A stretch of DNA of 64,000 bases, taken from JBKECP01 sp047974765 (GTDB taxonomy: Bacteria; Pseudomonadota; Gammaproteobacteria; Pseudomonadales; Halieaceae). The position numbers were made by a program, and so were the translations under genes. Of the stretch, positions 26,989 through 36,343 are shown piece by piece. Where the stretch lies: assembly GCA_047974765.1 (NCBI GenBank), contig JBKECP010000044.1, positions 1-64,000 of the forward strand, given 5' to 3'. A model generated the notes under the pieces. That model saw only the letters and a list, made by a program, of their open reading frames with translations, was not told where the DNA came from and did no database searches. Each line of letters starts with the position of its first letter. The first letter of the stretch is position 1.

Positions 26989-27762
26989 ATGTTTTATGGT
27001 GTGAATCTGCAAAACCGGCTGATGCTGGGTACTGCACGATACCCTTCACCCCACGTCCTGCGTGACGCCATCATCGCATCGGGGGCAGAGGTCATTACCG
27101 TATCCTTGCGCAGGGAGGGACGCGACGGAGATGACTTTCGGGAAATACTCAAGACTGAAATATGCAGGGAAAATGGCTGCCATATTCTGCCCAATACAGC
27201 CGGTTGCCACACTGTACGTGAAGCCGTTACCACCGCACAGATGGCCCGGGAGCTATTTGATACCCGCTGGATCAAACTTGAAGTGATCGGCCATGCCGAT
27301 ACGTTGCAACCCGACCCTTTTGGCCTCATCGAGGCTGCACGGATACTGACATCAGAGGGTTTCGAGGTTTTTCCCTATACGACTGAAGACCTGATTCTGG
27401 GCGAGAAGCTCATTGAGGCCGGGTGTCGCGTACTGATGCCGTGGGGAGCGCCGATCGGATCAGGACAGGGACTGCGCAACCGGGAGGGACTGCGAGCGAT
27501 GCGCAATCATTTTCCCGATATTCCGCTGGTGATTGATGCCGGTATAGGTGCACCATCACAGGCTATGCAGGCAATGGAAATGGGTTTTGATGCGATATTG
27601 CTAAACACCGCCATTGCCCTGGCACGTGACCCTGTTGCCATGGCGCAAGCCTTCAGACATGCAGTATCAGGCGGGATGGATGCATTCGGGGCCGGGCTTA
27701 TGCCCCGGCGCGACATGGCGCAGGCATCTACGCCGGTTTTCGGTATGGCTGAGCTTGCATGA
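26989..27762 (+). CDS. thiG: Thiazole synthase
   Basis: A 257-residue TIM-barrel enzyme. It joins deoxyxylulose phosphate, dehydroglycine and ThiS-thiocarboxylate into the thiazole phosphate. The imine-forming lysine is in WIKLEVIGH. Phosphate-binding and late-barrel motifs MPWGAPIGSGQGL, VIDAGIGAPSQA and DAILLNTAIA are intact. Length is normal. It follows thiS by three bases and overlaps thiE by four. Confidence 0.97.
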   Translation: MFYGVNLQNRLMLGTARYPSPHVLRDAIIASGAEVITVSLRREGRDGDDFREILKTEICRENGCHILPNTAGCHTVREAVTTAQMARELFDTRWIKLEVIGHADTLQPDPFGLIEAARILTSEGFEVFPYTTEDLILGEKLIEAGCRVLMPWGAPIGSGQGLRNREGLRAMRNHFPDIPLVIDAGIGAPSQAMQAMEMGFDAILLNTAIALARDPVAMAQAFRHAVSGGMDAFGAGLMPRRDMAQASTPVFGMAELA

Positions 27763-28373
27763 TGCAGCCATTGGATCGCTTTTATCTGATTGTCGGCCAT
27801 GTCAGCTTGCTGAAACGACTTGTTCCCCTGGGCGTCCGGCTCGTGCAATTGCGTCTCAAGGGGATGTCGCCACACGAGATACAACAACAAATTATACAGG
27901 CACGCAGGGTTTGTGCGGCCCATCACACCCAGCTTGTGATCAATGATTTCTGGCAGGCGGCCATCGATCTGGGGTGTGACTTTGTCCATTTGGGGCAAGA
28001 GGATATGAATACCGCAGACTTCGATGCCCTGCGGCGTGCAGGTGTCCGGTTTGGTCTTTCCACCCATGACGAGGCTGAACTGGAGCGGGCTTTGGCGCTG
28101 TCACCTGATTATATTGCTCTGGGGCCAATTTATCCGACACGGCTGAAAAAAATGTCATGGCCACCGCAAGGGCTTGACCGTGTATGCCAGTGGAAGACGC
28201 GCGTTGGAAAGACGGCGCTGGTCGGTATTGGCGGGCTGACACCGCGACATCTGCCAGAGCTGTTTGCAGCCGGCGCCAACAGCGCAGCAGTTGTCACCGA
28301 TATTGCACAAGCTGACAATCCTGAAATCCGGTGTCGACAATGGATAACCGCAACACGCAGGCCCGTACCGTGA
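27759..28373 (+). CDS. thiE: Thiamine-phosphate synthase
   Basis: A 204-residue TIM barrel coupling the pyrimidine pyrophosphate with thiazole phosphate. Landmarks are QLRLKG, LVINDFWQAA, CDFVHLGQEDM, LGPIYPT and VGIGGLTP. The ATG overlaps the thiG stop (ATGA). ThiE proteins usually carry TKxxK-type residues after the FPT motif; here the loop reads PTRLKKMSWPP. It is functional-looking but a diverged ThiE. Confidence 0.92.
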   Translation: MMQPLDRFYLIVGHVSLLKRLVPLGVRLVQLRLKGMSPHEIQQQIIQARRVCAAHHTQLVINDFWQAAIDLGCDFVHLGQEDMNTADFDALRRAGVRFGLSTHDEAELERALALSPDYIALGPIYPTRLKKMSWPPQGLDRVCQWKTRVGKTALVGIGGLTPRHLPELFAAGANSAAVVTDIAQADNPEIRCRQWITATRRPVP

Positions 28374-29284
28374 ATCGCTATGCGCGCCAGATCAGCCTGC
28401 CGGAAATTGGCCGACAGGGACAGCATCGCCTCATGCGCGCCTGTGTGTTGGTTGCCGGAGCCGGTGGTTTGGGTGCGGTCCTGCTGCCACTACTGGCTGG
28501 TGCCGGCACAGGACAGATCCGGCTCTATGATCCCGATGTGATCGAAGAAAGCAACCTGCACCGGCAGACACTGTTTCAAACAAAGGATATTGGCCGCCCG
28601 AAAGCGGTGGTCGCCGCCCAAATGCTGACCCGCCTGAACCCGGATTGCCAGGTGCTTGCGCAGGTAGACAGGCTTGATCCCTGTACTGCGCGCAAGGAGG
28701 TGCCAGCTGCTGACATTATTATCGATGCCGCAGACAGCTTTGCACTCAGCTATTCGCTGTCCGACAGATGCCAGCAGGAAGGTAAACCCCTGATCAGTGC
28801 ATCAGCACTGGAGCGTCGGGGCTATGTCGGTGGCTTTTGTGGCGGAGCACCAAGCCTGCGGGCACTTTTTCCTGATCTGCCCGGGCAGCTCGGCAATTGT
28901 AATAGCCGGGGCGTAATGGGACCCGTTGTCGCCATACTCGGTGCCTTGCAGGCCCAGATGGCTCTCTCGGTCTTGCTGGGCATTGACCCTTCACCTCTGG
29001 GACAGATGTTCAGTCTTGATCTGAGCAGCTGGCACCTGTCCGGCTTTCGCTTTGATGAAGCAGCAGAACCTGAAGTGGCAGGGCCAGAGGTAATTTCACC
29101 TTCAGATATTCACTCCGACGATCTCGTGATTGACCTGCGCCAGATGGATGTACCGCCCGGTCGCCCCGACCCATCCCGGCGCGTCGTGTTTGTCTGCACC
29201 TCCGGCTTGAGAGCATGGCGTGCAGCAAAAACCCTGGGGGCCAGCGGCCATGATCGCATCGCCATTATCGGCGATGGCCAATGA
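28370..29284 (+). CDS. thiF: ThiF-like adenylyltransferase with C-terminal rhodanese remnant
   Basis: An E1-like enzyme that adenylates the ThiS C-terminus. The ATP motif is AGAGGLGA and the active-site cysteine region is GNCNSRGVMGP. The two CxxC zinc pairs of E. coli ThiF/MoeB are absent (GGAPSLRALFPD in place of the first), so it is probably zinc-free. A short rhodanese-type tail (VIDLRQ, VFVCTSGLRAWRAAKTL) keeps a Cys and could relay sulfur. I chose GTG 28370 because GTGA overlaps the thiE stop, giving MNRYARQISLPEIG. ATG 28340 is the alternative, with ten more residues. Confidence 0.88.
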   Translation: MNRYARQISLPEIGRQGQHRLMRACVLVAGAGGLGAVLLPLLAGAGTGQIRLYDPDVIEESNLHRQTLFQTKDIGRPKAVVAAQMLTRLNPDCQVLAQVDRLDPCTARKEVPAADIIIDAADSFALSYSLSDRCQQEGKPLISASALERRGYVGGFCGGAPSLRALFPDLPGQLGNCNSRGVMGPVVAILGALQAQMALSVLLGIDPSPLGQMFSLDLSSWHLSGFRFDEAAEPEVAGPEVISPSDIHSDDLVIDLRQMDVPPGRPDPSRRVVFVCTSGLRAWRAAKTLGASGHDRIAIIGDGQ

Positions 29285-30021
29285 CAGCGCCGGTACTGTT
29301 CATTGGCGGAGTGGATTCCAGCGCAGGCGCAGGCATCCTGCGCGACTGTGAAACAGCAAGGGCAGCAGGGGCAAGTATGCGCATTGCCGTCACGGCACTG
29401 ACAGCACAAACCGATCACAATGTCAGCGCTATTCATCCGGTACCGGTCAATAATGTCACAGCCCAGATAAAAGCTGCTGGTCACGTCAGCGCCGTCAAGA
29501 TCGGCATGCTTGCCACGACACATATTGCACAGGCGATCAGCCAGTCTTTGCCACAGGCACCGCTGGTACTTGATCCGGTACTTGCCGCCAGTTCCGGGCA
29601 CCCTCTTCTGGATAAGGACGGAATCGACATTTTGCTGACTTCCCTGCTGCCGCAAAGCACGCTTTTGACACCCAACCTGCCGGAACTGTATGAGTTAGCC
29701 CGACGACTGGGAATTTTTAAATCTGCCGATGAACGGGCCTGTGTTGCGCTCCTGATGCAGCGCGGGTGCCCGGCAGTTCTGGTCAAGGGGGGACATGCCT
29801 CCGCCAGCACAGACTGCGAAGACCGCCTTTACCTGCGTGACAGGCAGGTCATCCGCTTTTCTGGCCCCCGATTTACAGGGAATCTGCGGGGAACCGGCTG
29901 CCAGCTGGCCAGCGCCATTGCCATTGAACTGGCACGCGGTGCCAGTGTGCCTGGCGCCGTGATGACGGCAAGAAATACGGTACAGGAACGTTTTCATCTG
30001 TGCGATCACCCGGCGGCGTGA
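29281..30021 (+). CDS. thiD: Hydroxymethylpyrimidine (phosphate) kinase
   Basis: A 246-residue ribokinase-fold kinase phosphorylating HMP-P to HMP-PP, the substrate of ThiE. Key motifs are GGVDSSAGAGI, VKIGML, LDPVL, TPNLPE, VLVKGGH and the anion hole GTGCQLASAIA. It starts in an ATGA overlap with thiF and ends the operon. It diverges from typical ThiD at GNLRGTGCQLA (usually HGTGCTLS), but the essential Gly-Cys is kept. Confidence 0.94.
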   Translation: MTAPVLFIGGVDSSAGAGILRDCETARAAGASMRIAVTALTAQTDHNVSAIHPVPVNNVTAQIKAAGHVSAVKIGMLATTHIAQAISQSLPQAPLVLDPVLAASSGHPLLDKDGIDILLTSLLPQSTLLTPNLPELYELARRLGIFKSADERACVALLMQRGCPAVLVKGGHASASTDCEDRLYLRDRQVIRFSGPRFTGNLRGTGCQLASAIAIELARGASVPGAVMTARNTVQERFHLCDHPAA

Positions 30022-30179
30022 TCAGAGCATCTGGCCACAGTAACCACCACCAGCGCTCATTGCATTCATCGAAACCCAGCAGTATCCGATTGTATGAAAG
30101 CCTGTTATCTGCATCACACAATTGATGGAACTCACGGTGTTGAATTAAAAAGAAGGGGAGCCTTTCTCGACAGGCTACG

Positions 30180-30274
30180 ATTAACCTGGCAATCAAGATA
30201 TTCATTCTGAGCATCTTGGTTGTCGCCCTGTAAAATCTGCGAAACCTGCAAAATCCCCTGATTTTACAGAACCT
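30180..30274 (+). repeat. Long palindromic repeat, copy C
   Basis: It starts ATTAACCTGGC. Hairpin one pairs CAATCAAGAT (30190-30199) with ATCTTGGTTG (30213-30222). Hairpin two pairs CTGTAAAATC (30228-30237) with GATTTTACAG (30260-30269), a perfect 10-base stem. Both stems differ in sequence from copy A yet remain paired. It lies between the thiD and mmsB ends. Confidence 0.75.
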
Positions 30275-30301
30275 GCGATCCGCTCTGTCGACGGCGGCTC
30301 A

Positions 30302-31198
30302 TCAAGCCTGTGATTTACGCAAGATGCTGGAGAAATCGAGCTGACCGTTGCCACTGCACTGGTGTTCGCTGTAAAGCTGGCTGGCCAATTGCCCCATCGG
30401 ATTATCGACACCGCTTTGCTGCGCAACCGCCATCGCCAACCCCAGATCCTTGACCATCAAATCCACCATGAAACCGGGCTTGTAGTCGTTACTGGCGGGC
30501 GCCTTGTCCATCACGCCCGGATAGGGGTTATAGACCTCCAGCGACCAGTTGCGACCCGAGCTGGCCAGCATGATTTCGGACAGAACTTTCGGATCAAGGC
30601 CATTGCGAACTCCCATTTCCAGTGCTTCGCAGCTGCCAATCATGTGGATGGCCAACAGCATGTTATTGCAGGCCTTGGCCACCTGACCGGCACCGGCGGG
30701 ACCGGCGTGAAAAATATTGGCCCCCATATCGGCAAGAATGGTTTTTGCTTTGGTAAAGGTGTCCACCTCACCACCGCACATAAAGGCCAGAGTACCCGCA
30801 GCCGCAGCCGCCACACCACCGGACACCGGCGCATCCATAAAGCCAATACCGGCCGCCCTCGCCACCGCACCCACTTCGCGGGCAGTCGTTGCATCGATGG
30901 TACTGCAATCAAGCACGACTGCCTGCCGGCCGGTCATTTTGGCAAGCTCTGCCAGCAGCCCGTCTTCACCAAGGTAAAGACCCGCCACATGCTGGCCCGC
31001 CGGTAACATACTGATAACATAGTCAGCCTTTGCCACCGCTTCCACCGCCGAGGCAGCAACACTGGCACCGGCTTGTACTGCACTTTGACAGGCCGCCACT
31101 GACACATCAAAAACCTGCACGTCATGCCCGGCCCGAAGCAGATTGACAGACATCGGGCCTCCCATGTTGCCCAAACCAATAAAACCCACCTTTGCCAT
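30302..31198 (-). CDS. mmsB: 3-hydroxyisobutyrate dehydrogenase
   Basis: A 298-residue NAD-dependent beta-hydroxyacid dehydrogenase oxidising 3-hydroxyisobutyrate to methylmalonate semialdehyde. The N-terminal Rossmann motif is GFIGLGNMGGPM. The substrate motif DAPVSGGVAAAAAGTLAFMCGG and the catalytic lysine in GAGQVAKACNN are intact. It is the last gene of the valine operon. Its ATG is 15 bases after the hydrolase stop, with AGAGGACAGG upstream. Confidence 0.95.
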   Translation of the reverse strand: MAKVGFIGLGNMGGPMSVNLLRAGHDVQVFDVSVAACQSAVQAGASVAASAVEAVAKADYVISMLPAGQHVAGLYLGEDGLLAELAKMTGRQAVVLDCSTIDATTAREVGAVARAAGIGFMDAPVSGGVAAAAAGTLAFMCGGEVDTFTKAKTILADMGANIFHAGPAGAGQVAKACNNMLLAIHMIGSCEALEMGVRNGLDPKVLSEIMLASSGRNWSLEVYNPYPGVMDKAPASNDYKPGFMVDLMVKDLGLAMAVAQQSGVDNPMGQLASQLYSEHQCSGNGQLDFSSILRKSQA

Positions 31199-31213
31199 GA
31201 TCCTGTCCTCTTG

Positions 31214-32338
31214 TTATTCACATATTTCGTCTTTGGCCAGGGGGTTGACTGGCCAGGGTGAGCTGAAAAAGAGATCGAGTACTTTTGCTGGTACATCGCG
31301 TACGGTCTTGTATTGCCAGTCGGGTTTGCGATCCTTGTCGATGATCAGCGCACGCACACCCTCAGCAAACTCAGGGTGGCGCAAAATATTGGTTGCCAGC
31401 ACTAATTCGCTGGCAAAGACTTCTTTTAACGAGGCATCGCGTGTCTGTTGCAGCTGCCGCTCAATCCATAGCGTTGCCAGTGGTGAACCATAAGCAAGGC
31501 CATCCCGTGCCCGCGCCAGCCAGCTGTCATCTGTCTCAATAGCGGTAATGGCCTCGATGACCTGATAGATATCATCACCGTCACACAGATGTTCGATAGT
31601 AGCCAGATGAGGCTCCACCTGTCCGGTTGGCAGCACACTCAGGCTGCGCTCGGCAAAGGGTCGCAGAATGTGTCGCACCAGAGCGTGATTATCTGCGGCA
31701 TCGGCCATCCAACGCTGACGCAGCAACGCATCCAGCACAGTGTCTTTATGCCCGGCGGCAATAAAGCGATCTGCCAGGCCAGTAAACAGTGCATCAGTAG
31801 CATTGATGGCGGCACCCGTCAGCGCCAGAAAACGCCCCACTTTGCCCGGCATATGGTTGAGGAACCAGCTGCCGCCCACATCGGGAAACAGCGCAATACC
31901 CACTTCTGGCATGGCAATACGGGTGGATTCGGTCACGATCCGGTGAGTACAGGCCGCCATCACTCCCAGCCCCCCCCCCATAACAATGCCATGACCCCAG
32001 CATACGACTGGTTTGGGATAGGTATGCAGGCTGTAATCCATACGGTATTCGCGCTCAAAAAAATCCTCGGCATAATCACAGGGTCCACCGGGATTCTCTG
32101 TAACGGATTGATAGAGCGCCTGTATGTCACCACCGGCACAGAAGGCTTTATCACCGCTGCCTTCGATAAAGATCAGCGAGATACGCCTGTCATCACGCCA
32201 CGCTTCCAGTCTGGCCTGCAAGCAATCGACCATGGGCAGTGTCAGTGCGTTCAGTGTTGACGGTACGTTTAAGATAATGCGGCCAATACGCCCCTGATTA
32301 GCCGACACTTCCTCAAACCGTACAACCTCATCGCTCAT
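31214..32338 (-). CDS. 3-hydroxyisobutyryl-CoA hydrolase
   Basis: A 374-residue crotonase-superfamily enzyme releasing 3-hydroxyisobutyrate from its CoA ester in valine breakdown. CAGGDIQALY forms the oxyanion region. MPEVGIALFPDVGGSWFL carries the Glu and Asp that separate HIBCH from ordinary hydratases. The extended C-terminal HIBCH domain is present. AAGGAG ten bases before ATG 32338 decides the start against a GTG/ATG further up. It lies 14 bases after the hydratase gene. Confidence 0.92.
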   Translation of the reverse strand: MSDEVVRFEEVSANQGRIGRIILNVPSTLNALTLPMVDCLQARLEAWRDDRRISLIFIEGSGDKAFCAGGDIQALYQSVTENPGGPCDYAEDFFEREYRMDYSLHTYPKPVVCWGHGIVMGGGLGVMAACTHRIVTESTRIAMPEVGIALFPDVGGSWFLNHMPGKVGRFLALTGAAINATDALFTGLADRFIAAGHKDTVLDALLRQRWMADAADNHALVRHILRPFAERSLSVLPTGQVEPHLATIEHLCDGDDIYQVIEAITAIETDDSWLARARDGLAYGSPLATLWIERQLQQTRDASLKEVFASELVLATNILRHPEFAEGVRALIIDKDRKPDWQYKTVRDVPAKVLDLFFSSPWPVNPLAKDEICE

Positions 32339-32352
32339 TGACTCTGTACTCC

Positions 32353-33153
32353 TTAGCGGTTTTTCCATTCAGGGCTGCGCTTTTCAAGAAAGGCATTGAC
32401 ACCCTCATATTGATCTTCCGTCGAGAACAGCTCGACAAAAAGATCGCGTTCGCCCTGCAAACCTGCGGGCATGACACTGTTGCGGGCTGCATGAATCAGG
32501 CGCTTACAGCGGCCGATGGACGAAGGACTTTGTGCGCCGACCTGCTCCGCCAGAGCCAACGCTCTAGCCAATGCCTCACCCTTAGCAACCACTTCTTCCA
32601 CCAAACCAATTTTTTCAGCGGTGGCAGCATTAACCCGCTCGCCACAGAGAATCATGCGCTTGGCCCAGCCCTCGCCAACCAGCCAGGGCAGACGCTGGGT
32701 ACCACCGGCACAGGGCAGCAGCCCCACTTTTGCCTCCGGCAATGCCATCTGTGCCTGCGTTTCGGCAATGCGGATATCACAGGCCAGTGCCGCTTCCAGC
32801 CCGCCACCCATGGCAAAACCATTGATGGCGGCGATAGAAACGCCACGAAAATCAGCCAATGCTTCAAAAGCCTCGCCAAAATAACGCGCCATCTCATCAG
32901 CCTTGCCCGGGTCAGCATCGGCGAAGATTGCCAAATCCGCACCAGCAGAGAAAAATTTATCACCTGCGCCAGTCAACACCAGCGCATAGATATTGCCATC
33001 CCGGTTGAGCGCTTCCACCAGTATTTTCAGCGCTGGCAGGCTGTCGGTGTCCCAGGTGTTGGCGGCGGGATTATCAATGGTTAGCAAAGCGGTGTGGCCG
33101 CGTATATCCACTTTGATTTTTTCAGATGTACTTGCAACAAAGGTCAGGCTCAT
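32353..33153 (-). CDS. Enoyl-CoA hydratase (methacrylyl-CoA hydration)
   Basis: A 266-residue crotonase. The oxyanion hole is SAGADLAIF and GFAMGGGLEAALACD, and the two catalytic glutamates are in GGGLEAAL and LPEAKVGLLP. In this operon it should hydrate methacrylyl-CoA to 3-hydroxyisobutyryl-CoA. The ATG overlaps the stop of the acyl-CoA dehydrogenase gene by four bases, so the two are translationally coupled. Confidence 0.92.
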   Translation of the reverse strand: MSLTFVASTSEKIKVDIRGHTALLTIDNPAANTWDTDSLPALKILVEALNRDGNIYALVLTGAGDKFFSAGADLAIFADADPGKADEMARYFGEAFEALADFRGVSIAAINGFAMGGGLEAALACDIRIAETQAQMALPEAKVGLLPCAGGTQRLPWLVGEGWAKRMILCGERVNAATAEKIGLVEEVVAKGEALARALALAEQVGAQSPSSIGRCKRLIHAARNSVMPAGLQGERDLFVELFSTEDQYEGVNAFLEKRSPEWKNR

Positions 33154-34310
33154 TTGATAAGCTCCAGGGCGCCATCCATAAACATTTTGCGCGAGATAAT
33201 CACCCGCATAATTTCGTTAGTACCTTCCAGTATCTGGTGTACCCGTGTATCGCGCACATGACGCTCCATCGGGTATTCGCGGATATAACCATAGCCACCG
33301 AAGAGCTGCAGGGCATCATTGCAGATGTTAAAACCGGCATCGGTGGCAAAACGTTTGGCCATCGCGCAGTAGGTGGATGCCTGTGTATCCGCCTGATCCA
33401 GTTTCCAGGCAGCCAGCCGCACCATTTGTCGAGCCGCTACCAGCTCGGTGAGCATGTCGGCCAGTTTGAATTGGGTATTTTGAAAGGCGGCTATCACCTG
33501 GCCAAACTGCCGCCGCTCCTGTACATAGGCAGAGGCCTCCACCAGTGCCTGCTGGGCAGTACCTATACTGCATGTGGCGATATTGATGCGGCCACCATCA
33601 AGCCCCTCCATCGCCATGGCAAAGCCCTGCCCTTCCCGGCCGAGACAATTGGCCACTGGCACGCGCACATTATCAAAGGAAATCATCCGTGTGGGCTGAG
33701 CGTTCCAGCCCATCTTGTCTTCTTTTTTACCATAGCTGATACCCTCGGCATCAGCCGGAATCAGCAGCGCACTCACCCCCTTATGACCCTCACCACCGGT
33801 GCGCAACATCACTACCAGTACGTCAGTGGCACCGGCGCCGGAGATAAAAACCTTGGCGCCATTGACAATATAGTCCTCACCCTCGCGGCGGGCGCTGGTG
33901 CGCAATGAGGCTGCATCGGAACCGGCATCGGGTTCAGTCAGGCAGTAGGATGCCAGCTTTTTGCCTGCTACCAGATCAGGGCACCAGGTATCCACCAGCA
34001 TCCTGGAACCGTATTTACCAATCATACTGGTGGCCATATTGTGGATGGTGACAAAGGCCGCCGTGGCCGTACAGCCTCTGGCCAGCTCCTCTACAATCAG
34101 GCTGGCATCGAGTCGCCCCATACCCAGACCACCGGCGCGCTCAGGGGTATACATTCCCATAAAACCCAGTTCACCGGCGGCAGCCAATGCCTCTTTGGCA
34201 AAATAGGATTGCGCATCCCAGTGCGCTGCATTGGGTGCCAGTGCGCCTTTACTAAAAGCCCTGGCACTGTCGATATAGGCTTTTTGTTCATCAGTGAGTG
34301 AAAATTCCAC
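33150..34310 (-). CDS. Isobutyryl-CoA (acyl-CoA) dehydrogenase
   Basis: A 386-residue FAD acyl-CoA dehydrogenase. Signature regions are SYCLTEPDAGSDAASL, GAKVFISGAGATDV and FGQVIAAFQNTQFKLADM. The catalytic Glu is in HQILEGTNEIMR, the position used by short-chain and branched-chain enzymes. Context (mmsA, hydratase, HIBCH, mmsB) points to isobutyryl-CoA as substrate. It starts 13 bases after mmsA. Confidence 0.93.
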   Translation of the reverse strand: MEFSLTDEQKAYIDSARAFSKGALAPNAAHWDAQSYFAKEALAAAGELGFMGMYTPERAGGLGMGRLDASLIVEELARGCTATAAFVTIHNMATSMIGKYGSRMLVDTWCPDLVAGKKLASYCLTEPDAGSDAASLRTSARREGEDYIVNGAKVFISGAGATDVLVVMLRTGGEGHKGVSALLIPADAEGISYGKKEDKMGWNAQPTRMISFDNVRVPVANCLGREGQGFAMAMEGLDGGRINIATCSIGTAQQALVEASAYVQERRQFGQVIAAFQNTQFKLADMLTELVAARQMVRLAAWKLDQADTQASTYCAMAKRFATDAGFNICNDALQLFGGYGYIREYPMERHVRDTRVHQILEGTNEIMRVIISRKMFMDGALELIK

Positions 34311-34323
34311 AGTGGCTCTCCTG

Positions 34324-35823
34324 TTAGCGCAGGTTGATACTCATATTCGGCTGCCTGGAAGATGCTGCTTGCGAATGAGTCCAGCGAGCAGTAACGGTTT
34401 TGGTCTCAGTATAAAAACGTACCGCCTGCTTGCCGTAGGCGTGCTGATCGCCACGAAAAGAGCCGCGCCAGCCCGTGAAAGAAAAGAAGGGCAGAGGAAC
34501 CGGAATCGGCACATTGATACCCACCTGCCCCACCAGAATCTCGTGCTGGTATTTGCGCGCCGCACCGCCGGAATCTGTAAAGATGGAGGTGCCATTACCG
34601 TAGGGTACAGCGTTAATCAGTTCGATGGCCTCATCAAGTGTATCGACTGCCATGCAGCATAATACCGGCCCGAAAATCTCCTCCCGGTAAATACTCATAT
34701 CGGCCGTCACATCGCTGAACAGCGTCGGGCCAATCCAGTTACCGTCAGGCAGCCCTTCAACCACACAGTCACTGCCATCGAGCAGGCAAGTGGCACCCTC
34801 GTCCCGACCCCTGGCAATCAACCCCAGCACCCGTTCATAAGCCGGACGGGAGATAATCGGGCCATAGGCAGCACTGGCATCATCCCAGGCGCCGGGACGA
34901 ACCTTCGCCAGGCGCTCTTTAAGCGCTTCCACCCACTGCCTGGACTCACCGACAAAAACCGCCACTGAAATGGCCATACAACGCTGACCGGCAGCCCCTA
35001 CGGAAGCGCCTACCAGGGCATTGAGCGTGATATTTTTGTCCGCATCGGGCATCACAACCATATGATTTTTGGCACCCATCATGCATTGCACCCGCTTACC
35101 AGCGGCTGTGCCAGTGCGATAAATATGATCACCCACTTTAGATGAACCGACAAAAGATACAGCCTGCACGTCCGGGTGATTGAGCAACTGTTCAACCTGT
35201 TCGGCACCACCGTGTATCAGATTGAGTACGCCTTTCGGTGCGCCTGCGACCATAAACAACTCAGCCAGACGAACCGGTGTCAGCGGGTCCTGTTCAGAGG
35301 GTTTGAGTACAAATGTATTGCCACAGGCAATGGCCAGTGGATACATCCACAGCGGAATCATCGCCGGGAAATTGAAAGGTGTGATACCAACACACACACC
35401 CAACGGCTGGATATAGCTGTAGGTATCGATGCCACCAGCCACATTTTCCAGTGTTTCACCCATCATATTGGAGGGCACATTGGCGGCCTGCTCAACCACC
35501 TCGATACCTCGCCAGACATCTCCTTTGGCATCTTCAAAGGTTTTGCCGGTATCCTGGGCAAGGATTTCAGCCAGCTCGTCGTGGTGCTCTTTAAGCAAAG
35601 CACAGTAACGCATCATCAAGCGCGCCCGCTCGGCAGCGGGGACGTTGCGCCAATCGGCAAAGGCAGCACCGGCACTGGCCACCGCCGCATCCACCTCAGC
35701 CTGAGTGGCCATCGGCACTTCGGCCAGCATCTGCTGGTTGGCAGGATTGGTAACAGGCCGTTTATTACTGCTGCCGCTTTGAACAAACTCACCATTGATA
35801 AACAACGGAATCTGACGTGTCAT
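34324..35823 (-). CDS. mmsA: Methylmalonate-semialdehyde dehydrogenase (CoA-acylating)
   Basis: A 499-residue aldehyde dehydrogenase converting methylmalonate semialdehyde to propionyl-CoA. The family features are ITPFNFPAMIPLWMYPLAIACGN, FVGSSKVGDHIY and the catalytic cysteine in GAAGQRCMAISVAVFVG. The C-terminal FFSFTGWRGSFRGDQHAYGKQAVRFYTETKTVT is diagnostic in parts. It is the first gene of the valine operon. In Pseudomonas the mmsAB genes are controlled by the AraC-type MmsR. Here a broken AraC gene lies divergently 78 bases away. Confidence 0.96.
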   Translation of the reverse strand: MTRQIPLFINGEFVQSGSSNKRPVTNPANQQMLAEVPMATQAEVDAAVASAGAAFADWRNVPAAERARLMMRYCALLKEHHDELAEILAQDTGKTFEDAKGDVWRGIEVVEQAANVPSNMMGETLENVAGGIDTYSYIQPLGVCVGITPFNFPAMIPLWMYPLAIACGNTFVLKPSEQDPLTPVRLAELFMVAGAPKGVLNLIHGGAEQVEQLLNHPDVQAVSFVGSSKVGDHIYRTGTAAGKRVQCMMGAKNHMVVMPDADKNITLNALVGASVGAAGQRCMAISVAVFVGESRQWVEALKERLAKVRPGAWDDASAAYGPIISRPAYERVLGLIARGRDEGATCLLDGSDCVVEGLPDGNWIGPTLFSDVTADMSIYREEIFGPVLCCMAVDTLDEAIELINAVPYGNGTSIFTDSGGAARKYQHEILVGQVGINVPIPVPLPFFSFTGWRGSFRGDQHAYGKQAVRFYTETKTVTARWTHSQAASSRQPNMSINLR

Positions 35824-35867
35824 AAAAACCTACCTGATCTTATTTGCAGTACCAGACACCAGCCTAG

Positions 35868-36263
35868 CAGCTCCCGGCAATAGCGCCTATTACTGAATTC
35901 ATGCGCTATCCTGGTTGTCAGGACAGCGGCCCTGTACAGCGCGCAGGCCTGGCGCCAACACTGGCCGCCAGCTTTCACAACCTGCTGGCAGCGGGCAAAA
36001 CCGGCTACAGCCACAGTGCGTTTATCAATGCGGTCAGCCAGCTACGACACTTACTTACTACCCGGCTTACTACCTGGTTCAATCTGGAGGCAAAACGCTT
36101 GCAGGCTCACCAGAGTGAGTGTCTGCAACTGGACAGTTCAAATATCAGTATCAAAACTGTCGCCGCTGAGGTCGATTACCGTGACCCGCTGTATTTTTCA
36201 CGCCTGTTTACTAAAACACTGGGGCTGTCTCCAGGTACTTGCCGACGCTCAGTAAAAAAATAA
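35868..36263 (+). pseudogene. Degenerate AraC-family regulator (MmsR-like position)
   Basis: The only open frame (from ATG 35901, 120 residues) ends with the second helix-turn-helix of AraC regulators: ISIKTVAAEVDYRDPLYFSRLFTKTLGLSP. The first helix-turn-helix is missing: LTTWFNLEAKRLQAHQSE runs directly from linker to the last part of the domain. The frame is closed by TAG at 35865, so the sensor domain is also lost. An intact member has about 300 residues. The position beside mmsA suggests a decayed mmsR. Confidence 0.72.
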
Positions 36264-36343
36264 TATCCCGTCACCGATCAGTGGCTGCTACTGTGCAAGG
36301 CTGCTACCATCGTTACCTCTGTCTGTGGTTATTTGAGGTTTTC

